From Baylisascaris procyonis (Eukaryota; Nematoda; Chromadorea; Rhabditida; Ascarididae), in contig JAZARR010000088.1 in assembly GCA_037389465.1 (NCBI GenBank), positions 310,001 to 374,000 on the forward strand: a DNA stretch of 64,000 bases, read 5' to 3'. Position 1 is the first letter of the stretch. Each line of letters opens with the position of its first letter. The translations under genes were made by a program, and so were the position numbers. The notes beneath the pieces were generated by a model, which saw nothing but the letters and a program-made list of their open reading frames with translations, was not told where the DNA came from and ran no database searches. This document shows positions 10,501 through 22,656 of this stretch, one piece after another.

Positions 10501-13500
10501 TGTTAGCCTGAGGAAAACAAAGATTGTTTCCCAAGATCGTCATAACTTTAGCTACAGAAATATAACTAAGCTTCCCTTACCAACGTTTTTTTGGGGACGC
10601 AGGAACACCACTAAGCATACTGTATCGTAAACAAAACATTAAGGCATGTACTGCATCGGTTAAAATCGCTCCAAAGTTTGTGATCCGCTACATGGGAAGA
10701 CAACAAAGAAGTGCGAAATGGCCCCATAGCACCGTGATATTGGTTCAACTGAATATGGATGCAACGTCCTTTGGGAATCCTTTGTCCATGTGGGAAAGCA
10801 ACTGCTTGCTTGCGGGTTATATGAACAACACAAGTATACGAGTTACCGAAGCAAGCAAAATAAGAACCAAAAGCACGGGGTATCAAAACTTCATATCAAC
10901 CAAGAACTTTTCTCTTCTCAAACGAAAAAAAAATCGGCAAAAATGAAGTGCATTAATGATTTCTTCACATAGTATCCAACTAGAACACTTGGCAACAATA
11001 ACCAATGGCGTATCATAGAAGTCAAATGTGCCCACTATGAAAAAATCACTCCCATTGAACCCGGAAAACGAGTTAACGAAGAAACATGCAATAGTGATGC
11101 CTAAGAAACACTTATAACTAGACAATGAAATCTCAATATTTCAAGCTCCTAGATAGCATAATAAAAACTCACTTTGTAAACTTTATGCATTGCTGCTTTC
11201 ATTGCAGAAAAGATTGAGAAAAATTAAGAGACTAAATCCTATTTGAGCAATGAAATGAAGGACATTATCCCAGCATTAGTTTGTTGCCGCGCAATTCAAC
11301 AGCCATTTATCGAATTAATTTTATGAAGTGAGAAAAAAAGAATGAGCAATCTTGCACAGCAACGAAATATTAGTAGCCTCTGAAAAAATAAAGCAAATGA
11401 GTTTCGGCAATAGTGGTTAAAAGCACAGAAGCATGCAACTACCAAGCTTATTAAAATATGCGACTGTAAGCGAAGCGAGTGCAAGGAATTCTCCCATCAC
11501 GCATGGGAAAAAAAGGATTAAAAATTTGAAATTGCCATGAGCAGCAATTTATGAAAATACGACTGCGCCACTAGTGCTTCCACTCAGGCTTGTTTCGACT
11601 AAACGAAGAACACGTTCAGTCGATACAGGTCTGATGCTAACCACTGGGTGATGCTAACCGATCTGTGGAGGTTGTTCAGGGCGGCTGAGATAGTACTGAG
11701 TATGCGCCAAGCTCGGTCTCCAGCCCATGGCACGTAACTCAACCAATTCCATCATCTTCAGTCGACATGGAGTTCCCAGTTGGCCATTGTCACGGCAGCA
11801 TGCCTGCCGTAGCGAAACGAACACGCGGTTCAGCTCATCTGAAGTTTGCATACAAAAAAATTCAAAACAAAACAAGAAAAAAACACGACAGCAAGCACAA
11901 TTTGAGCATTTTCGGATATCAAATCTCCCGATGGTACATAGATCACTCAAGTTCTAAATACCGTCGCGTAGGTTGGATATTGGCTATTACAAATGATACA
12001 TCAGCAATCACTAAACTCATCTAAAAATATCGAGTTCAAAAAAAAAAAAACTGAAAGTGCTCCAAAGCACTTCTGCAATTCTTCTGTTAAAAATTGACTC
12101 GCAATGAACGCAATAATGAGAAGGAAATAAATACGAAGTGCTTCTGATACAAAACAAAATGGGAAGCATGAGCAGGTGCTCCTTCAGGTTGGCCCTTACA
12201 ATAAGATGAACAATAGGCTAGAGATGAAGGAAGAGAAGGTAATGTGATCGGGGTTATAGGATGTGCCGACAGAGGAGAAGTTCGCCGTTCCCGCATATAT
12301 GCTTACCAGGGGTACTTAGCTTTTGTGGTATACTCCTCATTAGGATATATCGCTGGCTGATTTTTCAACTGATTTCGAAGAAGATTCATGGAGCGCAAAT
12401 TGTCCCTTCCTCGTGGAAGCGATGAATCACTTGGTACGACCAGGAGGGATCTTCTCGCGTAGGTTGTTACACAGCATCGTCGCCCCTTCTCCGCAGGGTC
12501 GAACACCTACGGGCAAGGTCACACTCTCCGGTGGCAATCCACTAGCCCATTTCGAGAAGCGAACAGAATCTTTTCTAGCTTTCTAGAAATTTTTAAAACT
12601 GCAAACTCCCAACTAAGAAAATATGGTAAAAAGACAGTATCACATTATATAATATTCAGTACGGTAAGGTATAGTAACCACAGGCAACCGATACAGTGAC
12701 TCCGCTACCGTCTAAAGGGTAGCCGTTTATAGACAGCATTCGTCACAGCCAAACAGTAAACTCGCTTCGTACAGAGGGGCATCAGTTGATCTAGTATTGT
12801 GGTCCAACGTTTTTTACGCCTCTTTGCAAATAGCATTTGTAAAGCGCATTAAAGCAATATGTCGCCCACTGCGTATGTATGGTTATGTTTCAAGTCAGAA
12901 ACGCTGAAGCCAAAATTACAAGGCGCAGTGTGCACAGCCTTTGCTCTAAGCTGATCCACTCAATCGTTCACGTTGATTTATCACATTCGGGAAAAAATTG
13001 GAGATGTTCAGAGGTAAAAAATTTGCACGTGCTTTAAGCCGTTTGGCTTTTCGTTTCTCGTTGATCGCGTTTAAAAATGAGAAATTTTATGGAATAATTG
13101 CATTGAAGGTCCACTGGTAGGAATAAGAAAGCAATATTTCATGTACTTCAATTATTAGTTTATAAATTAAATTATTTGATCAGGTGAGCAGAATGCAAGA
13201 GCACATATAGAGCCAATTCATCTGGCATCATTCTATAGTTAATGCTCAATTAATAGAATCACTGCTTCAAGAACATAATCGATGATAATTCGAAATATAA
13301 ACGCAGCTGAAGAGTGCGATAATTCCTAAATTCGTCCGAATAAGCTAAGCGGTTGATATAGCTTACCCTTTCTTAGCAGTTCGAAATATGCAGTGCTTCA
13401 GTCTTGAACGCTAATAGATGTTTTAAACATTATAACACAGGGTATTAAAGTTCATCTGCCAAGGACACTTTCATTCACTGAACCACAGCTGCCTCTACTT

Positions 13501-13764
13501 TGACGAGTGAATTCGATCTTATTCCAGCGATGGAAAACGTCCAGACGGTGAGGTGTCACTTATCCTCACAAAGGTTGAAAACTCAAAGATAAAGTTTCCC
13601 TCCCCTGCGGATCGAGGATTTATCCCGGGAGGCCGCGGAGTACCGCTACACAAGGGTGGAGTTCCTCCATATATGTTATCCTACTCAACAGTCATCACGT
13701 TTGCAATCAGAACGTTCCGAAGGCGGTGGAGGAGCTGAACGCAGTCTGTGCTTAGCACTTGCAT
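7417..13764 (-). CDS. eIF4E-binding protein Mextli homologue (MIF4G-like, KH, 4E-binding motif)
   Basis: Mextli proteins recruit eIF4E and promote translation initiation. Exons, 5' to 3' on the minus strand: 13690-13764 (possible start), 12441-12582, 11659-11838, 10262-10426, 9819-10016, 9319-9555, 7779-7921 and 7417-7588, about 437 residues. The order fits the family: an MIF4G-like helical region whose last part reads MMELVELRAMGW, a Pro-rich linker with PPPPPLYVGG, a KH domain with GXXG as GVKG followed by EELSKTVISFQ and IDYAKRLIEQTIRR, a basic segment, and near the C terminus RYTRSQMLEL, a YX4-M-L variant of the eIF4E-binding motif. Most junctions agree in phase; 9819 to 9555 does not close cleanly, so a boundary or small exon is missed. 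The first two exons are less secure, and the MIF4G region looks short. The symbol is left blank because the species is unknown. Confidence 0.85.
9319..9555 (-). CDS. KH-domain exon of the Mextli-type gene
   Basis: Seventy-nine codons, ending NVSPNR before a GTTTGT donor. The sequence contains MGVKGRRVAVVEEL, in which GVKG is the GXXG nucleic-acid loop, then the strand KTVISFQ and the helix STQESIDYAKRLIEQTIRR. This is the best-conserved stretch of the gene and is what names it: Mextli KH domains share the VKGRR, EELS and IRRN features. The start is taken after TTTCAAG; that site leaves the upstream junction out of phase. Confidence 0.88.
12297..12506 (-). other. Alternative open frame overlapping the second Mextli exon
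   Basis: In another minus-strand frame, 12303-12506 stays open and runs to a consensus GTAAGC donor at 12297-12302. I prefer the 12441-12582 exon because its phases close on both sides, although its donor (GTCGTA) is weak. This could be an alternative exon or a chance frame in a GC-richer patch. Confidence 0.25.
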
Positions 13765-16195
13765 GCATTAGTCATTCCGCTAGCACACCGCTGCACTGCT
13801 ACTAGTTACACATTCGCTGAAGTGCAATACTGAGATGAAAAATGTGATGAAATAAAACGGCACGTAAGGGGTGAACGAATCGCTCGTTGAAGCGTTTTGC
13901 ACAGTGCTTGCTTCCTCTTACTGTTCAACTATTCAATCAATGAGCGCATTACGCCTCACGGAAAGTGTGGGTGGTCGAGTCTCCAGTGCAAGACAGAGTT
14001 CAAAAACTTGCAATAGTGAAATTCGATGAAGCACAGAAAATAATAATAAAAAATGATGCTTTTGGTGTCAGATGTTCGCTTCTAATGATCAGACAAACAG
14101 CTATAAAAATTCTCAAGTTTAAGCAGCCAAAAGTGAAAAGTAATCGACAGCTCAAAAATTCGCATATAAAACAATAAATTTCACGAAGGAAAAATTTTCG
14201 AAAAGGATCAGAAAATGACGCGAATGAACCGCCAATGTATTTCCAGAGGCACTAAAAAACAAAAACACAATCCCTTAAAAGCCGTTATTATAAGCGCATC
14301 ATTATCTCGAAGAATTTCAGAAAGGTACCACTCGTCAAGCTTTGACAATATACAGACCTCCACGTGGAAAGGAATACGACCATTTGATAATGCTTGGCGA
14401 TCGAAACTTTACAGCCGTGCTATTTGAAAGTGGAGCCCAAGAAACACTTACCTATATGCCGACCCAAGTAATGGCTGTAATTCGCGAATATCCGAAATGA
14501 TTACTTAATTTGCAACGGAATTCTATGAGCAAAATGAATCCAATCAACTGCTTGAAAAATTTCGTTCCAAGTGATACTCTTTCATCTGAAGGCTTGAAAT
14601 TACAAGTTATGGTATGCGTTCAAACTATACTCGTACTGCCTAGCTTCAAAAAATTTTGCCCCTCACCGCCTTTGTCGAAATTTGTTTAGCTTTTCTCTTT
14701 AATTTTTGTTTCATCCAGTGAGATGTAAGTGATAAAATTGGCTGAGAATGGTCTCTTTTCAGAGAGCAGTAAGTGACGTCTTGATGACCACTGGTCTGAC
14801 TGGAAATATTGCACTCTCGTTTCGGTTTTTTTTTTAATGTCCTTATGCTCCAATCACTTTCAGTGATTTTTTGCAAAATTTTCGATCTTTTCTCACCTCT
14901 TCTTATGCCTGATTGTGCGTTGCTTCTCTAAAACCCCGAAATTAGCTATTTACCTCTCTTCCACAAATAAGAATAATATAATTAATTATTCAGCTGATAG
15001 AATGAATCAGTAATATAATCGAATTGTTCAGATTAACACACTTTTTGTTGATAGAATGAATGCCATATTTCAGCTGTGATTTTAGCATTGTGCAGTTCGA
15101 CTGGTCTAGTCAGTTCGATCATTCCACTTTCCGTCTGCCGGTTGATTCATTAGATGGGCAGTTCCCCCAACTACACTGATGGAGTGACATACAGCTAAGC
15201 CTACATCTTAACGACAATCGATAGACAAAAACAAAGCAATCGAACCAGTTGTACTAATCAAAACTTATGATATTTTGCCGACTTTAGTATCATGTTAGCG
15301 ATGCTGATTGAAAAGTGGCACCACATTTCTAGTGAAATGCACACTAGCAAACAAGAATTTCTAGGATTTTCCATTCAACAAACATCAAGAAACATTTGAT
15401 AACGATTGTCGAACACAATGCATCCGTGTGCAGTATATAGAATGAGGCTGGTGTAAATAACTTCGTGATAAATTGCGAGAGGGAAATGTTTACTGTATAG
15501 AATAACTGTAACTTTGTGAGTATGAACAAGAAGAAGTGCAGTCTTAAATGAGGAAGACGGAAGCGGAAAGGGGTTAGCCTCGAAAACCATTGATTGATTA
15601 CGACAGTTCGTTCGGCTGTGTCGTTTGGGTAAATTTCTTCGAATTTCTCAATGGTCATATGCTCATCTGATGAAGCTTGGTTCAATTTCTGATACGGCTC
15701 AGATAGAATGCTTAAAAATAAAACATTTCCTCCGTATGATGCTCTTTTTCCTGAATATTATTGTTTTAGTTCTTTATCCCTTCTTCTTCAAATTGATTCC
15801 AGCCATTCCCCTTCGCAGCCTAAACCTTTGCCGCTGTGTTGAATATGTGTGCAACCGTAAAGGAATCACCCTCCTCTTCCCCTTTTCAAGCAGATTCTCT
15901 TCGAATCGAGAGTCTCCTTTCAATGTTATATGGGTGAATTTTATAACCATTAAAATCATTTGATTCGTCGTGAAAAAATTGCTGTTTTGGGCTGCGAGTT
16001 TCGAAAGAAAAGAATAACATCGCATCACGATTACACCGCTCCGGTGCACATAAAGAGGCGGAAAAATTGTATGAAGCCGGATAATTCTTGCTTATCGCGA
16101 TGGCAGATTAACGAATTTTATTTCAGGAAACTGCATTGATGCATATATTTTTCAGTGGGATTTTTTCATTGAAATATGTTTGAATGTTGTATATA

Positions 16196-16238
16196 GGTAT
16201 GTATGTATGTATGTGTGTGTGTTTATGTGTGTGTGTGT
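16196..16238. repeat. TATG/TG microsatellite
   Basis: A run of TATG units passes into TG dinucleotides, interrupted once by TTTA. Plain simple-sequence repeat in non-coding DNA. Confidence 0.9.
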
Positions 16239-17766
16239 CAACGAGCACTGCTCTGTTCAACGCGTCGTTGAATCAATAATCGATGGCAGTGGCATTAGAC
16301 TGCCAGAAAATGTTTGCTGAAAGCGGCACACTGAGTTCAACGACATATGTGAATTACTAAACAACGCTAGCAAACAGAAAGCGTCACGAACGGTAGCCAA
16401 CACTATACATCCATACATATGCACACATACACACAGAACAGTCTCGAGTTAAACGTCTAGCTAGATGAAGCGACAAGTGTAAAACTCGCAGCTGCAACGA
16501 TCGATCACAACGGCAACGTTCATCACCCACCCCGACGATGGGCTTCAGCACTCATATCGCACGCGTGTACTACCCTCGCGACAGCTAGAGCCAGCCACCA
16601 ACATCAACAACCAATCAATGTTGCACGAAGTGTTCATTGTACAGTTTCCCCAACGACTGATGTAAGAGAACTCTTCGTTCAAATACTTCGTGCAATAGAT
16701 AGCTTTAATTAAGGACTGATCTAAAGACATTATTGGACGCACAATTCATTAAAGGCGGTAAATATTGCTCGTTTGGTTGAATCAATGTGCACGACAATGA
16801 CCAGAAGGCACCTACTTTTATGCGTTTGCTCGAGAAGCTGCCCAGAGAATTTCAGCTGTTGACAAAGAACGAAGATATGGTTTGCCAACTGGGCATTGAA
16901 GAGACCTCCTTTCACGGATCCATTTATTTGATTCATAAGGTGTAACAGTTGATCTAAACAATGATCACATTACTATTGCAATTAAAATCGCAATAAAGAT
17001 CTTTATATAGAAATTGCATACATTCTCATAAAAATAAGATAGAATTTTATTGTGCTCGAATAAGAAAGAGACAAACGAAGCACATCACTTGAGCACGAAT
17101 ATACTAAGTTTGAGAGCAGATGCCACCATGAAGCATACCTGGGCGTTTAAGTTGAACAATTTAAAATTCACGGTAAATTCGTTATATTCTCTATGTTCAA
17201 GAATGAGGCATTGAAATAGATGAGAAATGAGGACCAACCAACGGAGAGTTGCTCATGCTGAGGGCCGACATGCTTCGCAGAGAACCAATCGTTCGAATAA
17301 GGGGCTTCGCAGGCGTATGAGTTCATAACTGTTTGTTCGCTCGTTCGAGAGAAAGTCGCGCCGTAGCCGGCACACTTTGCAAATGGGAGTGTGTTCGCTC
17401 TCGCAGCTCCTCTCTCTATTACACATTGCAACCCGTTTGTGAGAGCGCATATGACCCGCCGTATTCACATGTTAAATGTGGCCTATTCGCTAGCTGTCCT
17501 CCTATGAATCACCGCTTGCATATCCTTCAGTTGAAATCCCTCCTCCCAGCCACACTAATTTCCTACACGAAAAAAAATTACTGTGAAAACATCGTTCTTT
17601 GATGTTTCTTGTCGATCCACTTCACGATTTCATCTCGAAGATCTACAGTCTTGTATCTTTGCTCACCTTTCTGCCGCGTCAAATCATTTGCACTATACGT
17701 AAAAAGGTATTGATTTCTTCATTGATGAACATAGTTATTTCCACTGAATGAGAATTTCAGAAGAGC

Positions 17767-17800
17767 GGGGGGGGGGAGGGAAGAAGGGGAGGGAGGTAAA
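17767..17800. repeat. G-rich polypurine tract
   Basis: A homopolymer of ten or eleven G followed by GGGA and GGAG blocks. Several G-runs of three or more could fold into a G-quadruplex. Confidence 0.8.
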
Positions 17801-18344
17801 GCGCCATAAATGTTCGAATGGAACGGAACGAAATATACCTTTCAGTTGACTAAAAACTTTTACGCGGCACGCGAGCACTCATTTGGATTATTTGGCACCA
17901 TATGCTCAGCAGGTTTCAGTAAAGTGAAGCTTGATGTTCTTTGAAATCATTAAAGCGTCGCCGCAAACTTTTTCACGAAATACGCCATCAGAACTGCAAA
18001 CTATCAACTTTTGCTGCTGCGATGATGATGCAAAATGCTGTTTTATGAGTGCTATTTGGCGGTTTCTTTCAGTTAAAATTCTATTCTGCGGCAAAGTTTG
18101 AGTAAGTTGATTGAAGATAGTGCACTGTATAATAAATGATGGGAAATTATGAAGACCGATACTGATAGCGAGACAATAGATCGAGAGAAATTAAGGAAAA
18201 TCGAAAGGCTGAAGGCAATATGTGATGCCACTCAGAGAAAAGTCATCTTTTCGTTCCTCTTTCATACTTTTCCACAGAATTCTCGCTTATATTATGGGCT
18301 ATTCAGCATACAGTGACTTTAAACTTGCCATTAAATATAGAAAG

Positions 18345-18440
18345 GTCGCCTGTCTGAATAGTCCTGCTTGCCGACGCTTCATATGCACTCATTTGCATAA
18401 GCAAATCAATATGGAATGATCACTTTCCAATAGGCTGTAC
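18345..18440 (+). repeat. Diverged dispersed repeat, copy 1
   Basis: By eye this aligns with 19800-19900: both read CTG..TGAA, then TGCTTG.C.ACGCT, then ATG.ACTCAT.TGC, then ACTTTCCA.TA and G.TG.ACAAT, in the same order and spacing. Similarity is roughly 65-75 percent with no coding potential. It probably represents an old interspersed element. Confidence 0.45.
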
Positions 18441-19799
18441 AATTACAGTTGAATCAATTCCATCAGTCCTCTCTCTTTAGATCGACACACTATGAAATCA
18501 AATAGCTTGAGGTACTGCCTAGATGCCGACTTCAGCAGACTTCGAAATATTGAGAAAATAATGCATTGGCTGAACATCTCTAAAAAAATATTTCGTCTTC
18601 GAAATTTGCCCGCAGCCATCAAATAGACAATTTTCCACAATTCCCATCCAAAAAGGCAGTGAAAGCTTCATGCGATGCCTTAAATGTTCATCCCCAAACG
18701 GATGTAAAACTGGCGACATCCAATCTTGGCGATAATATCTACAAGCATTCGCGATACCATCCGACTGCGTACACCCATGCAAACCCATGAACCTATGGTA
18801 TGAGTGCCTCTGCCAGAAAATAGTACCGCATAGCAATATCCACACGTGAAAGTTGCATTCAATACATAACACTTTTGCACTACTACATTTAGGCCTTGTC
18901 AACTTTTCTATGGAGGTAGCAGATCATGGTACAATCCATAACACAAAGGATCAATTTATGGGCAATTTTAATGCTTGCCTATAAATTTCAAAGAGCTAGG
19001 TAGTTTGTATCGGCATTGTGCCTGGGTAAATGTTTATGTATGTCTGTGTGCGAGTTTACTTGTATTTTTGCGTATATGAATGATCGAATCGGTTTTTATA
19101 TCTCCATATTTGTATGCTGCAACTCAAGAATCACTGAAACTTTTTTTTCTATTTAGAGGTGAGAAATTTTCTGAGGCTAATGTGCATTCTAGCGTGACCT
19201 ATAGTAACATCAAAATCAGCGCACTTAAAAGCGCTTGAAAATCTGCATACATTTTGCAGTTGGCTAGGTTTTCATTTGATAACGGTCAAATCGGGAAACA
19301 AAGATCTCCCACGGATCTATATAAATGATCGAATCGGTTTTTTTTAATGAATGCATTAGTTAATATATTTTATTATTTGTTGATAACTTACGGATTGGTT
19401 GAACGAATGAGGGGGATGTAAAAGTATATAATGTGAAAACTGCATTGGTATGTTTCTCAAAATATTTAAAATTTATCTGAATCTTTAAAAATGTTTCGTT
19501 TATTGTTGATAATTCAACTTCTAAATGATCATCATTTTCAAATGCATAAATAGTCGGTTCACCGCAATTTAATGCAATTCTTTTTCACGTAGAATGATGG
19601 AAAGCTTCAAATCATTTTCGACTGGAAATTCGATGTTTGCAATTCCACTTTTTATTATCGATATGCTCCTCACATATGGTTGTACAAGATATGGGAAGCA
19701 AGTTTTTTGCGAAGTTTTAATAAGAAGTTAAGCTTAAGAGTGATATTCTACACGTAAAACCTGATTTACGTGATTTACTATTAAATCTATGAATGTTAT

Positions 19800-19900
19800 C
19801 TGTTTGAACGGACTTGCTTGTCAACGCTCTACATGTACTCATGTGCGTGAATTAATCGAATTGGCATGTTTACTTTCCAGTATGTTGCACAATATTCAAA
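19800..19900 (+). repeat. Diverged dispersed repeat, copy 2
   Basis: Partner of the copy at 18345-18440, in the same orientation about 1.45 kb away. The shared block order is described there. No terminal inverted repeats or target-site duplication were recognised. Confidence 0.45.
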
Positions 19901-20367
19901 AATATTTAAAATCAAGCTTTCGTTCGAAGTGATATATTATTAGCTCTACAATCCTTTTCATTGCTTGATGATCTAGGATGTTTGAAGTGAGGAAAAGTAA
20001 TTGATGATATAAGCCACGTTTATAGCATCATAATAGTGCAAATAAATTTAGCATTTGTTTTTAAATTTTTCTTTCTAATCGTTATTGATAGCCGAATGTC
20101 GAAAATATTTTCAAGACATGAAGAAATTTGTGAGTGAATGATCCTTCAAGGTGCTCTTTCGATGCATCTTACTAAACACTGGAAAATAGAAATGAGACTT
20201 AATCCATTATAGCATCTTCTGAAATCACGCTCACATTTAAAGCTTTCAATCTCATTTTTAATTTGCCTTTAATTTGTGCAAAATTATGCGTCATTATTCA
20301 AATCGCGATTTTTGCTTCGTTCAATCGTCTTTAAAGGGTACAGACATCTGCACGGCATCTTAAATAA

Positions 20368-20450
20368 ACTAATAGAGAGAGGGGGAGAAAAGGTAAGAAA
20401 GAAAGAGAGAACAGAGAGAAAAGAAAGGAGAGAAAAACAGTTGAGGAAGA
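20368..20450 (+). repeat. GA-rich polypurine tract
   Basis: About 80 bases almost free of pyrimidines (GAGAGAGGGGG, then AAAGAAAGAGAGA and similar). Low-complexity sequence; the frame open through it is not a gene. Confidence 0.85.
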
Positions 20451-22102
20451 AAAATGTGCAATTGTTTTGACAATGTCATTATCGAATTAGAAGAATACAG
20501 GAGTATACTTCGATTGATATCGAATCAGGCCTTTTTTCGTTGATGTCTGTAATTGTCTATGATTCAAGGCATCGTGATCGTTTCTGTGGTGATATGCGAA
20601 GCGATTCTTTTTCGTTTCTCATGAATAATTCTAAAATCCGGTTCTTATCGTCTCCATATCTCTTTCACTTTCACCTAGCCGTCTGCTTAAAGCGTTTCTG
20701 AATCGCCATTCGGTGCATTTCCGTTGGATGACGCATGCAATGCTATCACATTTTATCCTTCAATAAATAGTGCTGCTCGAAATAAAAGTTATTTCAATTT
20801 TTTTGCATCGGTTGTATTCCTAGCAGAACAACTGTTTATTGTAAAACAACTCAACACCATCTCTAAATATCGCACCAAAAAAAAGAGAATATAGACGATA
20901 GTATGAGAGCAATCACTTCAACTGGCTAAGAAAGCAATTCGGATGAGTAAACAGTAATCGTTGAAGAGTTTTAGTAAAATAACTCTCTAGTCCCTTCCGA
21001 GAGCGAAATCGGATAGTGCATAGAAGTGGTCTTATTCCAGCAAGTAGTAAGTAACGAAGATTCATTGATGACCTGCCTCTTTCTTGAATATTTGCGTTTC
21101 CGAATGCATTTATGTGAATTTTCCGAAATTTTGCTACTTTATAATGCTGATACGTTGGACTGCTATCCACGTCATGGAAATCAAGAACTAGCAACTGGCG
21201 TTTTTCATCCCCTACTCCAACTTAATAACGAGGAAAAGAGGTGCAAGATGAGTGGTCGCCCGTGTAGATCTAAAGCCGCCGGTGGGATTCGCATATGTAC
21301 GATTTGCTGCACAACCGGCCCGATGCAAAAAGACAGTGAATTTTTTTTTTTTTTTTTGCCGAGAATTTGTGCTTAAGTGAACTTCATAGTAAAGTGCTAT
21401 CCTGATCATTGTTTCATTGCAAAGATCGCAAAAGTTGCAATTAAACTAGAGCAGTTGCAAAAGCATGTGTTGCAAAGATATTTCTATCGGTTTGTCAGAA
21501 CATTTCAAGTGGAAAACCACTGTTACGGTAAAGTGAACAAAACTGTTCTGAGTAAGGGCCTCATCGCACTATGAGCATCGTTTCCGGAAATCATACGTGC
21601 AGCCGTTTACGACACTCTTTTATGATTCTTAAAATTTCTTTTTAACTTAATCCACGGATCTCGTGTGCCGCAGGTAGTCCTTTTGCCGGATCTAAAATGA
21701 AATCGGTGATATAGTTGAGAGAAGGACTTTTAGTTAGGCTCAGCTATAAAAATCTACTAAAGTTTTTTGGGACTAGTGTATTGCCAGGTGCAAAATGATA
21801 AGAAGAGGAAAATATAAAGCTAGAAGAAATTCTAAAATACTCAAGACATAGTCATAATTTATCATCGAATGGTTTCGAGTATGGACACGCTGAAAATATT
21901 CCCGAAAAATCTGCAAGTTTTTGTTTGCGCCGAAGAGAGGGTGGATGTTATTACACCGATTGAAATGCTCAAATTACCTAAATATATTAGTGCAGCCTTC
22001 GAACAGGAAAATAAAGGAAACCGTCATAAAAACTGTCGAAATGATGAGGTGTGCTGAGCAGAAATGTATCTTTTCGTTGTGGATGCTGTTTGCCGTAGGT
22101 GT

Positions 22103-22656
22103 TCAACTACTTTGTAAGAGTGCACTTGTGTACTGATCTGTTAGGCAAGACATCTCGACTTGCCTTTGCATTTTCAATAAGTTTTGTTCCTCGTAACGAA
22201 ACACAACACTTGATGTCAATAAGATAGAATCCTTCCCTGGTCGTTGCCCTCTAAACTTAACTGGTCGCAAAAGGCTAGAGGTCTTCAGGAATAGCGTTCG
22301 CAAATGATTTTCACTCTTCGAGGAATGCAATTTCGACCGAAGTGATCCTCCACAATGTTGGTGATGCCTCAGATTCCATGATAGCAAACCGAGTACTCCA
22401 TTGTGGAAGCATTTCCGGGAAGCTCGTGCACTCATAAGTTTTACATCATCTCCATTAACTGAGTAGAGCCGAAAAACTCATCACCTCGCGATTCTGAAGT
22501 GTTCACAACTTTGAACCTGACCATCGCAGGTGAAGATGAACGATACATTGACTTCAACGGTCTTGAGTAAAAATTATGAGCTGAATTTTCATTACTAATA
22601 TGTAGTGCTTGCTTGTTCAAGCTGGAATTAGTTTCAATTGTATCGCTTGAAATCAT
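22103..22656 (-). other. Unexplained region with several open minus frames
   Basis: Two minus-strand open frames (22656-22441 and 22435-22103) follow each other in different frames, and a third frame here also reads as plausible protein (LPQWSTRFAIMESEAS). No splice chain joins them and no family is recognised. A decayed mobile element is the simplest reading, but chance is not excluded. Confidence 0.25.

Larger units (their letters stand above)
13765..22100. other. Gene-poor stretch
   Basis: No convincing exon chain on either strand; open frames are short and end without plausible splice signals. Two GC-richer patches (16.45-16.60 and 17.27-17.47 kb) could be promoter regions of the Mextli-type gene, but nothing proves this. 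A minus-strand open frame at 18519-18902 has irregular composition and no family likeness. Other contents are simple repeats and a diverged repeat pair, listed separately. Confidence 0.5.
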
